Shown here: one piece after another, positions 6,316 to 14,503 of the stretch
How the letters are laid out: each line of letters begins with the position of its first letter
Numbering within the stretch: the stretch's first letter is position 1
Origin: an uncultured Bacteroidales bacterium
GTDB taxonomy: Bacteria > Bacteroidota > Bacteroidia > Bacteroidales > Paludibacteraceae
Direction of reading: 5' to 3'
Length of the DNA: 64,000 bases
Assembly: GCA_902799185.1 (NCBI GenBank)
Contig: CADBZO010000017.1
Coordinates: 1-64,000, forward strand
Notes under the pieces: model-generated
Databases searched by the model: none
Told to the model about the DNA's origin: nothing
What the model saw: only the letters and a program-made list of their open reading frames with translations
Translations under genes and position numbers: made by a program

Positions 6316-7587
6316 TTACCTGATCTTCAAAGTCAAAATGGTTATCGCGGCTAATATGAGCGTCACAATGCAGAAACGCAACACAATCTTCGTCTCATGG
6401 TGCAGGTTGCCGCTACCTTTGAAGAGGATCGAACAGGTCGGATCGTTCTTGAGCACCTGGTCCACCGATGTGCGGAAATGGTCATGCAGCGGCGTGCGTT
6501 TCCATACGCGTACATGTTGTCCGCGTTTCTTATAGAACTTATACACCTGCGTCTGCACAATCACGCTCACGCTCTCCATCAGGAATATTCCGCAGAGCAC
6601 CGGCACCAGCAGCTCCTTGTGAATCACCATCGCACACACGCCAATGATACCGCCTACCGTCAGGCTGCCCGTGTCGCCCAGGAACACCTGCGCCGGGAAA
6701 CCGTTAAACCACAGGTAACCGACCAGCGCACCTACAAACGACGCTAAGAAGACCACCAACTCCTCGCTGCCGGGGATGTACATCACGTCGAAATACTCCG
6801 CCCAGACCACGCTGCCGCTGGTGTATGCCAGTATCAGCAAGGCGATAGCTATGATAGCCGAGTTGCCGGCGCACATGCCGTCCATGCCGTCGTTGAGGTT
6901 CGCGCCGTTAGACACCGCCGCTACCACAAACACCGTCAGCAGCACAAAGAAAATCCACCCTGCACGGTATTTGTTCTCTTCGCCAAGCCAGCTGAATAGG
7001 TCGGCGTAGTTGAAGTTATGGTGCTTCACAAACGGAATGGTCGTCTGCGTGGATTTGATCTGCGGTGTCTTCTCTACGACCACTATGTTGTTCTCTATGT
7101 GGCTGGTTACTACCTCGTTCATGCTCACTGCCGGACAGAAACGCAGCGTCAGACCGACAATCAGACCCAGCGTCACCTGGCCCGCTATCTTCACCCAACC
7201 GTTCAGGCCGTCTTTGTTCTTCCGGAAGGTCTTGATATAGTCATCCGCAAAACCCAGCGCACCCATCAAAAGCGTGGTGATGAGCATCAGGATCATATAC
7301 ACGTTGGTCAGTTTGCCGAGCAACAGGCACGGCACTAAGATAGCGGCAATGACAATCAGTCCGCCCATCGTTGGCACGCCTTTCTTCGCTACGTTGAAGG
7401 GGTCGGTCTTCTCGTCCCGCTGCGTCTCGGAGATGTTATGACGCTTCATGTAGTTGATAAACCAGTTGCCGAACCAGATACTGATTAGCAGACCAAGGAT
7501 ACCTGCCGTAATGGCGCGGAACGAGATATAGGTGAACAACCGCGCACCTAACACTTCGCTGAAATGGGTAAATAAGGAATATAGCAT
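6316..7587 (-). CDS. mraY: Phospho-N-acetylmuramoyl-pentapeptide-transferase MraY
   Basis: Integral inner-membrane enzyme of 423 residues making lipid I from UDP-MurNAc-pentapeptide and undecaprenyl phosphate. Recognised by QRDEKTDPFNVAKKGVPTMGG, the Mg-binding LGFADDYIKTFRKNKDGL, NGANLNDGMDGMCAGNSA, GDTGSLTVGG and the cytoplasmic KRTPLHDHFR loop. About ten hydrophobic segments are visible. Length is that of Bacteroidota MraY, which carries an extra loop in the middle (VVEKTPQIKSTQTTIPF). It lies between murE and the inserted DUF559 gene in the dcw order. Confidence 0.97.
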   Translation of the reverse strand: MLYSLFTHFSEVLGARLFTYISFRAITAGILGLLISIWFGNWFINYMKRHNISETQRDEKTDPFNVAKKGVPTMGGLIVIAAILVPCLLLGKLTNVYMILMLITTLLMGALGFADDYIKTFRKNKDGLNGWVKIAGQVTLGLIVGLTLRFCPAVSMNEVVTSHIENNIVVVEKTPQIKSTQTTIPFVKHHNFNYADLFSWLGEENKYRAGWIFFVLLTVFVVAAVSNGANLNDGMDGMCAGNSAIIAIALLILAYTSGSVVWAEYFDVMYIPGSEELVVFLASFVGALVGYLWFNGFPAQVFLGDTGSLTVGGIIGVCAMVIHKELLVPVLCGIFLMESVSVIVQTQVYKFYKKRGQHVRVWKRTPLHDHFRTSVDQVLKNDPTCSILFKGSGNLHHETKIVLRFCIVTLILAAITILTLKIR

Positions 7588-7639
7588 AACTTATTACTTA
7601 AAAACTCTTTAACTTCTTTCAACTTTCAACTATCAACTT

Positions 7640-9160
7640 TCAACTATGGTTCGCATACTTGCGAACCTCCTCATGGTCATCAAAATGGTGCTTCACGCCT
7701 TTGATAATCTGGTAGTCCTCATGGCCTTTGCCGGCTACGAGGATCACGTCTCCGCTCTGCGCCAGCGTGCAGGCCGTCTGGATAGCCGCCGCGCGGTCCT
7801 CGATGACCAATGTGCTTCTGAGCTCCTCTTCCGTCAGTCCTGCTTTCATATCATTCAGGATATCAGCCGGCTCCTCGTCCCTCGGGTTGTCACTTGTCAG
7901 GATCAACTGCTCGCTGCCGGCTTTCGCTATCTTCGCCATCATGGGCCGTTTGCCCTTGTCCCGGTTTCCTCCGCAACCAATAACCGTAATCAACTTCGGT
8001 TGCTTTGCTCCCTCCCTTGAGGGGAGGGCCGGGGAGGGGTTGTTCAATATCTCCCTTATTGTCTGAATCACATTTTCCACCGCGTCCGGCGTGTGGGCGT
8101 AATCGACAATCGCCGTCCAGCCTTTCGGGCTGCGGATGGTCTCAAACCGGCCGTTAACCGGCTTCAACGTACTCAGCACACGCAGCACCTCCAGTTCCTC
8201 AAAGCCCAGACACAGCGCCGCGCCGTAGATACAGAGCAGATTGCTCACGTTGAACCGTCCCACCAACGGTACGAATACCTCCTTGCCGTTGATATTCAGC
8301 ATCATGCCTTCAAAACCCTCTTCCAATATCTGCGCCTTGTAGTCCGCCAGCGAACGGGTGGAGTAGGTGTGTACCGCCGCCTTGCAGTTCTGCGTCATGA
8401 CAAGGCCGTTCTTGTCGTCTTTGTTCGTCACCGCAAAAGCACTTTTCTTCAGTCCGTCGAACAGCCGTTTTTTCGTATCGCGGTAGTTGTCGAAGGTCTT
8501 GTGGTAGTCGATATGATCCCTCGTCAGATTGGTGAACAGCGCGCCGTCGAAGTCCAGTCCGGCGATGCGCTCCTGCGCGATAGCGTGCGAGCTCACCTCC
8601 ATGAATGCGTATTCGCACCCGGCATCGACCATCCGTCTGAGCAAGCCGTTCAACTCGATAGCGTCCGGCGTCGTATGGGTCGCAGGCACCGCTTCGTCCT
8701 CGATATAATTGACTACAGTGGACAGCAGTCCCGCCTTGTGGCCCAGCGCACGCACGAGTTTGTACAGCAAGGTGGCGATAGTCGTCTTGCCGTTCGTGCC
8801 GGTCACACCAACCAGCGTCAGCGCCTTGCTTGGTTCGCCGAACCACTTGCTCGCTAACAACCCCAAAGCCTTATCCGTGTTCTCGACGAGGATATAGGTC
8901 GTGTCGCTCTTTGTACATTGTACATTGTCCCTTTGTACATCTGCCATGTACTCTCTTTTGGAGAGCACAATGGCACTTGCTCCTTTCTCCACGCAGCCCT
9001 TAATGAACGTGTGCCCGTCTACTGCTGTCCCTACCTGCGCGACAAACAGATCGCCTTCACCTATCTTACGGCTGTCGAAATGCAGACCCCGGATATCTTT
9101 CTCCGTGCTGCCGATTACCTCAATCGGCTCTATAACTTTTAATAATTCGCTGAGTATCAT
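7640..9160 (-). CDS. murE: UDP-MurNAc-tripeptide synthetase MurE (meso-DAP type)
   Basis: Cytoplasmic ligase of 506 residues adding the third amino acid of the stem peptide. Seen: DSRKIGEGDLFVA, the ATP loop VTGTNGKTTIAT (residues 119-130), THTTPDAIEL, EVSSHAIAQERI, NLTRDHIDYH, and DNPRDEEP, the motif associated with meso-diaminopimelate specificity. Start ATG 9160 (MILSELLKVI); an upstream alternative lies in simple repeats. Two foreign repeats are in frame: residues 74-84 (DVQRDNVQCTK, GTACAAAG type) and about 374-385 (NPSPALPSREG, family R1). Fifteen to fifty bases of simple repeats separate it from ftsI and mraY. Confidence 0.96.
   Translation of the reverse strand: MILSELLKVIEPIEVIGSTEKDIRGLHFDSRKIGEGDLFVAQVGTAVDGHTFIKGCVEKGASAIVLSKREYMADVQRDNVQCTKSDTTYILVENTDKALGLLASKWFGEPSKALTLVGVTGTNGKTTIATLLYKLVRALGHKAGLLSTVVNYIEDEAVPATHTTPDAIELNGLLRRMVDAGCEYAFMEVSSHAIAQERIAGLDFDGALFTNLTRDHIDYHKTFDNYRDTKKRLFDGLKKSAFAVTNKDDKNGLVMTQNCKAAVHTYSTRSLADYKAQILEEGFEGMMLNINGKEVFVPLVGRFNVSNLLCIYGAALCLGFEELEVLRVLSTLKPVNGRFETIRSPKGWTAIVDYAHTPDAVENVIQTIREILNNPSPALPSREGAKQPKLITVIGCGGNRDKGKRPMMAKIAKAGSEQLILTSDNPRDEEPADILNDMKAGLTEEELRSTLVIEDRAAAIQTACTLAQSGDVILVAGKGHEDYQIIKGVKHHFDDHEEVRKYANHS
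8009..8041 (+). repeat. Family R1 palindromic repeat in murE
   Basis: CTCCCTCCCTTGAGGGGAGG followed by GCCGGGGAGGGGTT; read in frame on the minus strand as NPSPALPSREG in MurE. Confidence 0.9.
8909..8941 (-). repeat. In-frame GTACAAAG-type repeat in murE
   Basis: The minus strand has GATGTACAAAGGGACAATG and TACAATGTACAAAG, nearly identical to 1533-1565 in the receptor gene. It encodes DVQRDNVQCTK. Confidence 0.85.
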
Positions 9161-9201
9161 TCGTAATTCGTAATTTTGAATTATCAATTCTCAATTCTCA
9201 A

Positions 9202-11001
9202 TTATCGCTTTTCCAAAACGCGTTCCCCCTCTCTCCAAACATAGCACCCCGTGTACGCCATCGTCTTCTCGGCAATCACTCTCACTGTGCTGCCGCAGTC
9301 CATACCTGCGTCGTACGGGTACTGCGGGTCCTCAATCATGCAGATACACGTGTACTGCGGGTTCTCCTCCGGGAAATAGCCTACGAACGTCATCCGGTGG
9401 TGTTTGCCCGAATAGCCGCGGCCGGGGATAATCAGCTGCGCCGTACCCGTCTTACCGGCTATACTCACCAGATTGCTCTGTGCCTTGCGGCTCCAGAGGC
9501 GTTTGGCTGCCGTTCCCAAATGGTCGTCCCAAACAACATCATGCAGCGCCCCTTGGATATCATGCAGCGTACGCTTTCCGCAGATGGAGCTTTTCACCAC
9601 CTCCGGCCCGAAACGCTTCACCTCTTCGCCGTTCTGCTGGACAGCCGTCACAAACATAGGCCGCATCATGCGTCCGTTGTTGGCGATGGCGTTATAGAAC
9701 ATCAGAATCTGTATCGGACTCAGCTCCACCGAGTAGCCGTAACTCATCTTGCTCAGCGTCACGGTGTCCCGCGGCACGTCGATACGCGCTTTGTCGGCAC
9801 CCGGTATCTCGCAATACACGCTGTCCATAAGCCCCATCTTCTCAATCCGCCGCACGAATTTCTTTGCCGAACCCTCATAACTGCGGGTAATCAGCTTCGC
9901 CAATGCGATATTACTGGAGACGGCCAGTGCCGAGCGGACGGTCAGCACCGTGTCCATGGGGTGGGCGTCCGTGTGTTTGGATTTGCGTATATAGACCCAC
10001 GGCTGCCGGCTCACGCTCACCGTGTCGTCTATGTCTATCTTCCCGTCGTCCAGCGCCGCCACCAGGGCGATGGTCTTGAAGGTCGAACCCGGCTCCACGC
10101 GTTGCACGGCGTGGTTCTGCGCCTCGTAGTACTGCCCGTCCTCTTTGGAGCGGTCCAGGTTCGCTATCGCGCGGATATAGCCGGTCTGCGTCTCCATCAG
10201 GATCGCGCAACCCCATTGGGCGCTCTTCTCCTCCACTTTCGTCTTCAACGCGTTCTCCACAATGTCCTGCAGGTTCGCGTCAATGGTCGTCACGATATCC
10301 AGTCCGTCCTTCGCTTCCTCTATCGTCACTGACTCGTACCGGCCGCCGATCTTCTGGATACTGCTCAGACCGTCTTCGCCGCGCAGCTCTCTGTCAAAGC
10401 CCTTCTCCAGACCCGAGTTGCCGCTGCCCCCTTCGCCGTAGATACCGCCTATAGTACGGCTCGCCAGGATTCCGTAAGGCTTGATGCGCCGGTGCTGGTC
10501 CTCAAAGAAGATACCGCTTTTGTATTTGCCTTTCTTGATCAGTTTGTTCTGCTCCAGCTCCTGCCGTTGCAGGTAGTTGATCCGTCTGTCGCACACCCGC
10601 AGCCGCTTCTCGCCGTGCTTGTAGGCACTGACGATCCGTGTTTTGTACTCCGCCTGGGTGTGGTCGCCAATCACCGTGGCAAGATCCAGCGCCAGTGTGT
10701 CTATGTGGTCGAGGAACAGCTTGCCCCCTTTCTCGTGCAACGCGGGTACGCGCGTGTCCATATAGATATAATATTGAGGCATGCTCGTGGCGAGCAGCCG
10801 GCCGTTGCAATCCAGGATATTCCCCCTCGTAGCTTGGATGGGACGGTTCGTAGGCACCTGTTTCTCGGCTACCTTCTGCCACTCGTCCCGTTCTACGGAC
10901 TGCACATAGACAATCTTCACCAGTACGGCGACGAAACCCAGTGCAATCACAATGAATATGATTGCAAACCTCCAGACCGTATTTCTTTGCTCGTCAGACA
11001 T
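9202..11001 (-). CDS. ftsI: Division transpeptidase FtsI (PBP3), without PASTA domain
   Basis: Class B penicillin-binding protein of 599 residues, anchored by one N-terminal membrane helix (FAIIFIVIALGFVAVLVKIV). Periplasmic motifs: RGNILDCNGRLLA of the N-terminal domain; catalytic S306-x-x-K in VEPGSTFKT; SSN at 362-364; KTG at 517-519. It crosslinks septal peptidoglycan together with FtsW. The chain ends about 80 residues after KTG, with no PASTA module, whereas many Bacteroidota FtsI proteins are about 100 residues longer and carry one. The start overlaps the ftsL stop by one base (TAATG). Confidence 0.95.
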   Translation of the reverse strand: MSDEQRNTVWRFAIIFIVIALGFVAVLVKIVYVQSVERDEWQKVAEKQVPTNRPIQATRGNILDCNGRLLATSMPQYYIYMDTRVPALHEKGGKLFLDHIDTLALDLATVIGDHTQAEYKTRIVSAYKHGEKRLRVCDRRINYLQRQELEQNKLIKKGKYKSGIFFEDQHRRIKPYGILASRTIGGIYGEGGSGNSGLEKGFDRELRGEDGLSSIQKIGGRYESVTIEEAKDGLDIVTTIDANLQDIVENALKTKVEEKSAQWGCAILMETQTGYIRAIANLDRSKEDGQYYEAQNHAVQRVEPGSTFKTIALVAALDDGKIDIDDTVSVSRQPWVYIRKSKHTDAHPMDTVLTVRSALAVSSNIALAKLITRSYEGSAKKFVRRIEKMGLMDSVYCEIPGADKARIDVPRDTVTLSKMSYGYSVELSPIQILMFYNAIANNGRMMRPMFVTAVQQNGEEVKRFGPEVVKSSICGKRTLHDIQGALHDVVWDDHLGTAAKRLWSRKAQSNLVSIAGKTGTAQLIIPGRGYSGKHHRMTFVGYFPEENPQYTCICMIEDPQYPYDAGMDCGSTVRVIAEKTMAYTGCYVWREGERVLEKR

Positions 11002-11318
11002 TAATCTTCAATCCTCACCGGCGGAATGGTGTTCTCCTGCAGCGTGCTTCCGTTCTCTCTCAGCGCCTCGATCACCGTGGACTGCCGGGTGGTGTTGGTC
11101 AGCTCCGCGCTGATAGTCATATACCGGAACTTGGCGTCCAGCATCTCTTTCTTCCTGTCCGTCAGGCGGTGTTGCTGTTTCACGGACTGATAGCCCGTCA
11201 GGATATACAGAAAGATCAACCCCACAATCAACCCGACCAGCGGATACTGCTCCCTGAATCGTTTGCTGCGTAATTGATCTCCGTTCAGCCAACTCTGTAT
11301 GTTATGCACGTCTGCCAT
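11001..11318 (-). CDS. ftsL: FtsL-like division protein
   Basis: Small bitopic protein of 105 residues: a cytoplasmic basic segment (RSKRFREQ), one membrane helix (YPLVGLIVGLIFLYILTGY) and a coiled-coil type periplasmic segment (KQQHRLTDRKKEMLDAKFRY). Identity rests on topology and on its position between rsmH and ftsI, the place of ftsL in dcw clusters; sequence similarity of FtsL proteins is low in general. Its stop overlaps the ftsI start by one base, so the two are probably translationally coupled. Confidence 0.85.
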   Translation of the reverse strand: MADVHNIQSWLNGDQLRSKRFREQYPLVGLIVGLIFLYILTGYQSVKQQHRLTDRKKEMLDAKFRYMTISAELTNTTRQSTVIEALRENGSTLQENTIPPVRIED

Positions 11319-11322
11319 GTAG

Positions 11323-11448
11323 AACCCCTCTCCATCTCTCCCCTCAAGGAAGAGTGTTTATTGTAGTTTCTTCGTATGTAATTTCCTGTCTTCTGGTATA
11401 CTATCCATATTTTCCTCTCCTCCCCTTGTGGGGAGGCCGGGTGGGGTT
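11323..11448. mobile_element. Short inverted R1 pair without gene (possible non-autonomous copy)
   Basis: Left repeat 11323-11354 (starts AACCCCTCTCCATCTC) and right repeat 11413-11448 (ends GGCCGGGTGGGGTTT) are in the same outward inverted arrangement as the ends of the DUF559 unit at 5847-6314, but enclose only 58 bp of AT-rich, non-coding DNA. It fills the gap between ftsL (start 11318) and rsmH (stop 11451), where dcw genes normally nearly touch. Confidence 0.55.
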
Positions 11449-11450
11449 TC

Positions 11451-12560
11451 TTATTTCTTCTCCGCCACTCGCAGTTTGGCGCTCCGGCTCCGCGGGTTCC
11501 GTTCTACTTCATCGTCGCTGGCGGTACGCCCTTTCTCGATGACATCAAACGGAGTCAACGCGTTTCCGTAAAAATCTTTCTCTATAGTCCCTTCCAGGTT
11601 GCCGCTCCGGAGGAAATTCTTTACCAGCCGGTCCTCTAACGAATGGTACGTCAGTATCGCTATCCGTCCTCCCGGTTTCAGTAAATCCCGTGCTGCCACT
11701 AACATCTCCCTGAGTGCACCCATCTCGTCGTTCACCTCGATCCGCAACGCCTGGAACAGCCGCGCCAGGTCTTTCTTGTACTGCGCCGGAATATCCAGTT
11801 CTCTGCTATCCGCCAAGATTGGCGGATTTTTTTCTTTGTCCTCTTTGGCGGCATTTTTGCCGCCGTTTATAGCTTCGTCCATTTTGCCGGATGTTATCCG
11901 GCTTTTGATCCCCATAGCCGCCTCGATCAGCTCCTCTGTCCGTAAAATCGGCTTCTGCGCACGCGCCTTGACAATCGCCCGCGCTACTGCCCGCCCGTTC
12001 TTCATCTCGCCGTACAGCCAGAACAGCTTAGCTAACTCCTCCTCGCTGTAACTGTTGACTATGTCCGCCGCCGTACGCTTCGCTGTCTGGTTCATGCGCA
12101 TGTCAAGCGGTGCGCTGTACCGGAAACTGAACCCTCGCTCCGGACAGTCGAAATGGTGAAAACTGACTCCCAGATCCGCTAACAGCCCGTCTATCTCTTT
12201 CACCCCGTAATAATCCATCCAGTTCCGCAGATACCGGAAATTGCTATGCACAAACGTCCATCTTTCTTCATCCATTATGCCGGATAGCCTCCGATCTCCC
12301 TCCCCCTGTGGGGAGGGCTGGGGTGGGGTTAGCCCCCTTTGTACATTCTCATACGCCTCTATATCCTGGTCAAACGAGTAAAGATGTCCGGTCCCTTTGT
12401 TCTCCTCTCCTTGGGAGAGGGTCGGGGAGAGGTGTTCCAGAATAGCGCGGCTGTGTCCTCCTCCTCCGAAAGTAACATCCACATACACGCCCCCGGGCTT
12501 GATCGCCAAGCCCTCGACCGTCTCTTTCAGCATCGCTGGTATGTGGTATATCGCTTCCAT
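11451..12560 (-). CDS. rsmH: 16S rRNA (cytosine1402-N4)-methyltransferase RsmH
   Basis: SAM-dependent methyltransferase of 369 residues acting on 16S rRNA in the small subunit. Seen: HIPAMLKETVEGL, the SAM motif YVDVTFGGGGHSRAIL, LADLGVSFHHFD, RGFSFRYSAPLDMRMNQ, LFQALRIEVNDEMGALR and ILTYHSLEDRLVKNF. About 55 residues longer than usual. The extra length includes two in-frame R1 repeats (LSPTLSQGEE at 12402-12436; TPPQPSPQGEG at 12296-12330) and a Lys/Glu/Asn-rich insert (GGKNAAKEDKEKNPP). Start ATG directly follows the mraZ stop (TAAATG). Confidence 0.95.
   Translation of the reverse strand: MEAIYHIPAMLKETVEGLAIKPGGVYVDVTFGGGGHSRAILEHLSPTLSQGEENKGTGHLYSFDQDIEAYENVQRGLTPPQPSPQGEGDRRLSGIMDEERWTFVHSNFRYLRNWMDYYGVKEIDGLLADLGVSFHHFDCPERGFSFRYSAPLDMRMNQTAKRTAADIVNSYSEEELAKLFWLYGEMKNGRAVARAIVKARAQKPILRTEELIEAAMGIKSRITSGKMDEAINGGKNAAKEDKEKNPPILADSRELDIPAQYKKDLARLFQALRIEVNDEMGALREMLVAARDLLKPGGRIAILTYHSLEDRLVKNFLRSGNLEGTIEKDFYGNALTPFDVIEKGRTASDDEVERNPRSRSAKLRVAEKK
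12296..12330 (+). repeat. Family R1 palindromic repeat in rsmH (second)
   Basis: CTCCCTCCCCCTGTGGGGAG followed by GGCTGGGGTGGGGTT; minus-strand reading TPPQPSPQGEG. Confidence 0.9.
12402..12436 (+). repeat. Family R1 palindromic repeat in rsmH (first)
   Basis: CTCCTCTCCTTGGGAGAGGG followed by TCGGGGAGAGGTGTT; minus-strand reading HLSPTLSQGEE. Confidence 0.85.
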
Positions 12561-13010
12561 TTATTTCTTGCTCATCTTGGCCCGCAACCGTGCCGCCAGC
12601 TCGCTCTGGCTGAGGCGCTTCTCGGCGAACTTCTCCGGTGCCCACAGGGCAAAACGGTTCAGCATGCCGACGAAGAGCACATCCTGCTGCGCTCCGATAG
12701 TCTCCAGATTCTTCTTTTGCAGCAGGATACGGCCCTGACCGTCCGGCTCCATATACTCCGCATCCGCCATGAACTGCATGAGAATAAGTTGATCCTCGGG
12801 ATCCCACTCGTCGAGCGCTTGGCGCAACTGCTCCACTTTCTCATTCCACACAGCCTCAGGGTAAAACATCAGACACTCGTTGTCTGTATCGCGGCGCATT
12901 ACAACACGCTTCGACTCCGCTTCCGCCAGAATCTTACGGTAAGCCGCCGGTACGAAAATGCGCCCCTTCTCGTCCAGCCGTCCTTCGATATTTCCTACAA
13001 ATGTCTGCAT
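12561..13010 (-). CDS. mraZ: Transcriptional regulator MraZ
   Basis: DNA-binding protein of 149 residues of the AbrB/SpoVT fold, first gene of the dcw cluster and a repressor of its own operon in other bacteria. Two MraZ half-domains are visible: FVGNIEGRLDEKGRIFVPAAYRK near the N-terminus and MEPDGQGRILLQKKNLETIG with FVGMLNRFALWAPEKF in the second half. A candidate binding site overlaps its promoter (13037-13078). The stop codon abuts the rsmH start. Confidence 0.95.
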   Translation of the reverse strand: MQTFVGNIEGRLDEKGRIFVPAAYRKILAEAESKRVVMRRDTDNECLMFYPEAVWNEKVEQLRQALDEWDPEDQLILMQFMADAEYMEPDGQGRILLQKKNLETIGAQQDVLFVGMLNRFALWAPEKFAEKRLSQSELAARLRAKMSKK

Positions 13011-13036
13011 ATGCCTATTTTTTACGAATTACGCTG

Positions 13037-13078
13037 CAAAGATACAAAAAATATTTGATATACACCACATTTCCCCAC
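13037..13078 (-). promoter_or_regulatory. dcw operon promoter with candidate MraZ box
   Basis: The minus-strand -7 box TATCTTTG is at 13044-13037, with a 20-base spacer. In place of TTTG the -33 region has GTGG. This is part of GTGGG (13078-13074), five bases, GTGGT (13068-13064), i.e. two GTGGG-like repeats with a 5-base spacer as described for MraZ boxes. A GTGGGG-N6-TGGAGGG stretch also occurs at about 13184-13202 on the other strand. The remaining DNA up to the terminator at 13241 is AT-rich with no gene seen. Confidence 0.65.
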
Positions 13079-13240
13079 AAAAAAAGTTTTCAATTGTTTT
13101 ATTAACAGCATTTCAACAAACTATTGAGTTTGTTAATGTAAAGAAAATCATCTATTTATATGAGTAATTAACATTTTAATAAAAAGTGGGGCAAAATGGA
13201 GGGTGTTGTTCTGTAGTGGTAGCTCTGCTACGCACAATGC

Positions 13241-13271
13241 AAAAAAAGAAGCCCGCCAGACGGCGAGCTTC
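13241..13271 (-). terminator. Terminator of the SusC/SusD operon
   Basis: On the minus strand GAAGCTCGCC, GTCT, GGCGGGCTTC forms a stem with one mismatch-type bulge, followed by TTTTTTT (13247-13241). It lies 24 bases after the last gene of the operon. Confidence 0.85.
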
Positions 13272-13294
13272 TTGGCAGTGATAGTGAGACCAAG

Positions 13295-14455
13295 TTATTT
13301 AGCTATCATAAGACCGCAGTTGAGCTGTTTCTCTCTTGCGAGTTTCTTTACATTCTCAATACGCAGATTAGCCTGCTTGTTCGGGGTAACAACGCTGTTC
13401 ATGTGGCGAGCCGGAGCTGCTTTCTTGGCAGGAACTGTGCTCTCGCTCGGTATATGACGGTATTGGTATGCCTTGAAGTTGGCAAATGCGTACGGCTGTG
13501 CAAATGCATACCCCTCTGCTGTTTGTGTGATAGCAAGGCCATAGAGACCATCAGACCATCCTACTACGCAATTATAGTAGAGTTCATCGTTAAGGGTCTG
13601 GTAGATTCCGCCTCCCAACAATGCTTCATAGTAGAGATCCTGCTCCTCGTCACTATAATCTACATAATCTACATATGCTCCGGTGATACCCTCAGTCTCA
13701 GACTCTCCTGTCAAATATGCGTAATGAGTAGCCGGATCAACCAACGTAGCAGCAGGAGTTGTATATACGCTGTCTGTCGAGAATTCTTTTGCACTGACAA
13801 CCTCAATCCAACTATTTCCGATAGGGTAACCATAATATTTAGCATAATCACCACTCTGATCAGCAATCATATATACGGGGGTGTAAAGTACTGACAAGTA
13901 ACCGGCACCTTCCAGCAAACCTTCCTCTGTCAAGTCAATACCTTCGCTCCATAAGAGAGCATAGCCTTGAGCAATGACGCAGGGCACCGATGCACCGCTG
14001 GTTAAAGGAATATCTATAATTTCCGGGTTCAAGATAACCGGCTGTTTGCTTTCATCTTTGACGACGTTCCATATCTTACAGCCTGCCCAAGCAAATTGAG
14101 TCAGCGGGTCAACAACGGTTACCGTACAGGTGGCTGCGGTAGCACCCTCGGCGCTGGCGGTAATGGTAGCTGTTCCCTCTGCAATACCTGTTACTACACC
14201 TTCTGCGTCCACGGTAGCAATCTTGGCATCGCTTGTGGTCCAGGTGATCTCCAGATTCTTAGCCGGGCTCAGTGTCGCAAACAGAGTTACCTCACCGCCT
14301 ATGGCAAGCTCCAGTTCACTCTCGCTCAGCACAACTTTGACAGTCTGCTCGGTCTGCTGACCCGGATCTTCGGTTTCTTCACTCTTTTTGTCTTTGCAGC
14401 CTATCAAGGCAACAGTGACTAAGGCTAATGTAGCCATCAAGAAATACTTTTTCAT
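13295..14455 (-). CDS. Surface lipoprotein with bacterial Ig-like (BIG2) domain
   Basis: A 386-residue protein with a lipoprotein signal (MKKYFLMATLALVTVALIGC, Cys 20) followed by an acidic linker, suited to surface export. Residues about 40-115 form a BIG2-type Ig-like domain (KVVLSESELELAIGGEVTL, ITWTTSDAKIATVDAEGVV, GIAEGTATITASAEG). The rest, rich in Tyr and acidic residues, is not recognised. A Lys/Arg-rich end (KKAAPARHMNS...KKLAREKQLNCGLMIAK) is unusual for a surface protein. It is the last gene of the SusC/SusD operon and is followed by a terminator. Binding of a ligand at the cell surface is an inference from context. Confidence 0.75.
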   Translation of the reverse strand: MKKYFLMATLALVTVALIGCKDKKSEETEDPGQQTEQTVKVVLSESELELAIGGEVTLFATLSPAKNLEITWTTSDAKIATVDAEGVVTGIAEGTATITASAEGATAATCTVTVVDPLTQFAWAGCKIWNVVKDESKQPVILNPEIIDIPLTSGASVPCVIAQGYALLWSEGIDLTEEGLLEGAGYLSVLYTPVYMIADQSGDYAKYYGYPIGNSWIEVVSAKEFSTDSVYTTPAATLVDPATHYAYLTGESETEGITGAYVDYVDYSDEEQDLYYEALLGGGIYQTLNDELYYNCVVGWSDGLYGLAITQTAEGYAFAQPYAFANFKAYQYRHIPSESTVPAKKAAPARHMNSVVTPNKQANLRIENVKKLAREKQLNCGLMIAK

Positions 14456-14503
14456 AATTTCTTCTTTTTTTTAAGTTAATGAATAGGGTTTCCCCATGAA
14501 TTA

